Below, one piece after another: positions 61,790 to 64,000 of a stretch of 64,000 bases of DNA. The DNA is from Clostridium sp. CAG:221. GTDB lineage: Bacteria > Bacillota > Clostridia > Clostridiales > Clostridiaceae. Under the pieces are notes generated by a model that saw only the letters and a program-made list of their open reading frames with translations, did not search any database and had not been told where the DNA came from. Numbering within the stretch: the first letter of the stretch is position 1; every line of letters begins with the position of its first letter. The DNA is taken from the NCBI GenBank assembly GCA_000435835.1, contig FR883370.1:30618-94617 (forward strand). Direction: 5' to 3'. A program made the position numbers and the translations under genes.

Positions 61790-62659
61790 TTATTCTAAAG
61801 GATTTTCTGGATCTAAGAATGAATATTTCTCTCCATCCTTTTCCCATCCTAAGATTGAATTCATATTTACATTTGTTGCTGATTTAAATATTGACTTATC
61901 TACATCTTTAAAATTCTTCTTTAATTCAGCTATCATATCCTTAATTTCATGTCTCTTATTACCAATCTTCTCTGCTGCAACCATACATGCACAGTTTAAT
62001 GGCCAAAGACCTGTATATCTGATAAATCTCTTTATATGCTCTTCTTCTACAAGATAAAGTGGTCTTATAAGCTCTATTCCTTCAAAATTATCTGCTTGAA
62101 GTTTTGGTAGCATAGTTTTAAAATTACCTGCATATAAAACATTTAACATAGTAGTTTCTATTACATCATTATAATGATGTCCAAGAGCTAACTTATTACA
62201 TCCAAGCTCTCTTGCTTTATTATATAATGATCCTCTTCTCATTCTAGCACATAAATAGCACGGATAATCCTTTGCCTTTTCATCGATAATTTCAAAAATT
62301 CTTGATTCATATATATGTACAGGAATATTTAAATGCTGGCAGTTTTCCTCTAATAACTCTCTTATTTGAGGATGATATCCTGGATCCATAGCAATGAATT
62401 CTAATTCAAATTTTGTTTGTCCATGCTTTTGAAGTTCTTGGAATAATTTTGCCATAAGAAGTGAATCTTTTCCTCCAGAGATAGCTACTGCTATTCTATC
62501 TCCTTCTTCTACTAACTTATACTCTTTTATTGCTTTGATAAATTTAGACCATATAGGTTTTCTATATTTCTTTACAAGACTTCTTTCAATTTCTTCAAGA
62601 GTCTTCTTTTCTTCTTCTGGTATTATTCTTGGGCATCCTTGTCCTGCTATACCGCTCAT
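61790..62659 (-). CDS. TtcA/TilS-type ATP-dependent tRNA thiolation-like protein
   Basis: The 289-residue protein has the PP-loop IAVAISGGKDSLLMAKLF around residue 58, followed by CYLCARMRRG (CxxC) around residue 131, LALGHHYNDVIET around residue 155 and a later CAC motif near residue 222. The PP-loop plus two cysteine pairs is the arrangement of TtcA enzymes, which thiolate cytidine 32 of tRNA through an iron-sulfur cluster. Clostridial members carry an extra N-terminal segment, as here, and their substrate is unproven. Confidence 0.85.
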   Translation of the reverse strand: MSGIAGQGCPRIIPEEEKKTLEEIERSLVKKYRKPIWSKFIKAIKEYKLVEEGDRIAVAISGGKDSLLMAKLFQELQKHGQTKFELEFIAMDPGYHPQIRELLEENCQHLNIPVHIYESRIFEIIDEKAKDYPCYLCARMRRGSLYNKARELGCNKLALGHHYNDVIETTMLNVLYAGNFKTMLPKLQADNFEGIELIRPLYLVEEEHIKRFIRYTGLWPLNCACMVAAEKIGNKRHEIKDMIAELKKNFKDVDKSIFKSATNVNMNSILGWEKDGEKYSFLDPENPLE

Positions 62660-62771
62660 ACTATCACCTCATATTTTAACTTATGTTTAATTCTTTATAT
62701 TAAAAATCATTTAATTCACTAACTTAAATTATTGTACTTAATTTATTTCATAAAAGCAACTCTATAATTAT

Positions 62772-63563
62772 TTATAAATCTTTATTAAAATTTGCTGCAA
62801 TATCTTCTGCCTTATGAGAATCAGAACCAAAAACCATATCTATTTCTAGTTCTTTTGCCTTATTAAAGAAGTATCCACTGGGGTATATTTCCCCGCAATA
62901 AGGTTTTCGAAGCCCAGCAGTATTAACATCAATTTCATAATTTGCTTCTTTTATAGCTTGTAAAACTTCATCAATTTTTTTATTATTTTCATAATTGTAA
63001 GGATACTTTTTATTAAAAATTCTTACTAATGTAGGATGTCCTATTCTTCTAGGTTTAAATTCTCCTAAATCACTCTTTATTGCTTTTATTAAAGTATCAA
63101 AATATAAATCATAAACCTTTGATAGAGTTCCTACACTTTTTAGTAAATCTTCAAATGATTCTAATCCATCAACAGCATAAAACTTATCTTCAACCTTTAA
63201 AAAATGTACTGATAAAATCCCATCATCAAGTCTTCTTCCATATTTATTTAAGCTCTCTCTAAGTTCTTCTTCATAACCTTCAATATAATCTACTTCAAGC
63301 CCAGTATTAACCTTAATTTTATCCTTATAATTCACTTTTATATCATCTATTTCCTTAAAGTAACACTCTAAAGCTTTTTCATCTGGCGCACAGGTCTTAT
63401 AAAACTCTTCACCTACAATTTCCTTAGGAAACATTAAATGTTCAGTAAAGGTTATTTCTTTAATTCCCTTTGTAATTGCCTCAGTTATATACTTTTCAAA
63501 ACTATCATTACTACCATGAGGGCAATAAGGACTGTGAACATGACCATCTCTCTCAATATTCAT
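62772..63563 (-). CDS. PHP-domain histidinol-phosphatase family protein
   Basis: The 263-residue protein shows the PHP metal ligands: DGHVHSPYCPHG at the start, TFTEHLMFP around residue 40, GLEVDYI around residue 88, LSVHFLKV around residue 117, RRIGHPTLVRIF around residue 172 and VFGSDSHKAED near residue 247. This set fits HisJ-type histidinol-phosphatases more closely than the protein at 30349. No other histidine genes are adjacent; it precedes the TtcA-like gene on the same strand. Confidence 0.85.
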   Translation of the reverse strand: MNIERDGHVHSPYCPHGSNDSFEKYITEAITKGIKEITFTEHLMFPKEIVGEEFYKTCAPDEKALECYFKEIDDIKVNYKDKIKVNTGLEVDYIEGYEEELRESLNKYGRRLDDGILSVHFLKVEDKFYAVDGLESFEDLLKSVGTLSKVYDLYFDTLIKAIKSDLGEFKPRRIGHPTLVRIFNKKYPYNYENNKKIDEVLQAIKEANYEIDVNTAGLRKPYCGEIYPSGYFFNKAKELEIDMVFGSDSHKAEDIAANFNKDL

Positions 63564-63572
63564 AAGCTCCTC

Positions 63573-63905
63573 CTATATATTTAAGATATCTAAGCTTAAT
63601 TCCATTTCTTTAATATCATTTTCTTTATCTTTTCCCATTAATATATTATAAAAATCATCACAGCTTATTATTTTACAACCCATTTTTTTTGCTTTTATAA
63701 GCTTTCCACCTGGCTTTTCACCAACAATTAATAGAGTTGTTCTACTAGTAACAGTACTTTCAACCTTTGCTCTGCAGTTTCTTGCAAATTGAGCTAACTC
63801 CCATCTTACTGTAAAACCTCTTCCGGTAAAAACCACAACTTCATTTTCTAATGTTTTTCTGCCTTCATCATAATTAAATTTTCTAGAATCTACTCTATCA
63901 ATCAT
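63573..63905 (-). CDS. Stand-alone BRCT-domain protein
   Basis: The protein of about 110 residues contains one BRCT domain: LENEVVVFTGRGFTVRWELA, QFARNCRAKVESTVTSRTTL, LLIVGEKPGGKLIKAKKMGC and KIISCDDFYNILMG. This resembles the BRCT of NAD-dependent DNA ligase or of small free-standing clostridial BRCT proteins; no ligase domain is present. The ATG at 63905 is chosen over 63917, which touches the AGAGGA site. The PHP gene starts 9 bp downstream of its stop, so they share a transcript. Confidence 0.8.
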   Translation of the reverse strand: MIDRVDSRKFNYDEGRKTLENEVVVFTGRGFTVRWELAQFARNCRAKVESTVTSRTTLLIVGEKPGGKLIKAKKMGCKIISCDDFYNILMGKDKENDIKEMELSLDILNI

Positions 63906-64000
63906 TAGCTTTTTCATTCCTCTTAGTTTATTCTAATATATTTATATAATATATAAATATACTTATAAAAGCAAAATTAATTTTTATTAATGCTTTTAAA

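Noticed and set aside
61653..61847. 64-codon minus-strand ORF overlapping the TtcA-like gene end
   Set aside because: It has no ribosome-binding site and overlaps both the TtcA-like gene and the better-supported 36-codon ORF in another frame.

Overview
The window is chromosomal DNA from a low-GC, spore-former-type Firmicute, most likely Clostridium sensu stricto. The base composition is strongly AT-rich, the ribosome-binding sites are strong AGGAGG types, and the gene set is clostridial: pyruvate:ferredoxin oxidoreductase, YeiH/LysR, LrgAB, DegV, a TtcA-like protein, DUF4250 and several MATE pumps. Species cannot be fixed from the sequence alone.

Layout. 0-9.7 kb: the end of a LacI-family regulator, an HNH protein, three patatin-like lipases (two in tandem), a metallophosphoesterase, DegV, a lipoprotein, a yjdF remnant, a TipAS-type MerR regulator with its 19-bp-spacer promoter, and a pentapeptide-repeat gene cut in two by one in-frame stop. 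9.7-13.6 kb: hisS behind a complete leader-peptide attenuator (MKAISINNQNLIHHHYW), deoC with a divergent DeoR regulator, and a ferritin-like protein. 13.6-24.4 kb: two paralogous membrane/coiled-coil proteins, glycerol-1-phosphate dehydrogenase, YeiH with its divergent LysR regulator, cardiolipin synthase, a BFD-like ferredoxin, superoxide dismutase, a FUSC transporter and an Lrp regulator. 24.4-34.1 kb: an aspartase pseudogene, a Tet(M)-family GTPase, a GH3-family protein with no standard start codon, a PHP phosphatase, a YopX-like protein, a SulP transporter and a MATE remnant. 34.1-43.7 kb: gshF, MATE, ArsR, a GntR-regulated ABC operon, DUF1858 divergent from an NsrR-like regulator, LrgAB and L-lactate dehydrogenase. 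43.7-53.2 kb: nifJ, an initiator tRNA, a truncated GGDEF gene abutting a complete IS1595-like element that carries a PaiA-like acetyltransferase passenger, then a decaying GntR-ABC-DUF4097 operon. 53.2-64 kb: an orphan histidine kinase, a cyclase-family hydrolase, dUTPase, uracil permease under a PyrR attenuator, a polysaccharide deacetylase, MATE, several tiny conserved proteins, a TtcA-like protein, a second PHP phosphatase and a BRCT protein.

The most unusual items are the ribosome-mediated-type His attenuator in front of hisS, three copies of a ~130-bp structured repeat (31150, 41361, 59547), each placed directly behind a plus-strand stop codon in a convergent gap, and the passenger-carrying IS. 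The window also holds several recently broken genes: one nonsense codon each in the pentapeptide gene, aspA, the acetyltransferase and the ABC ATPase, and a frameshift in the ABC permease. Regulation is unusually readable here: the His leader, the PyrR loops, the MerR spacer promoter and the GntR operator can all be seen directly.
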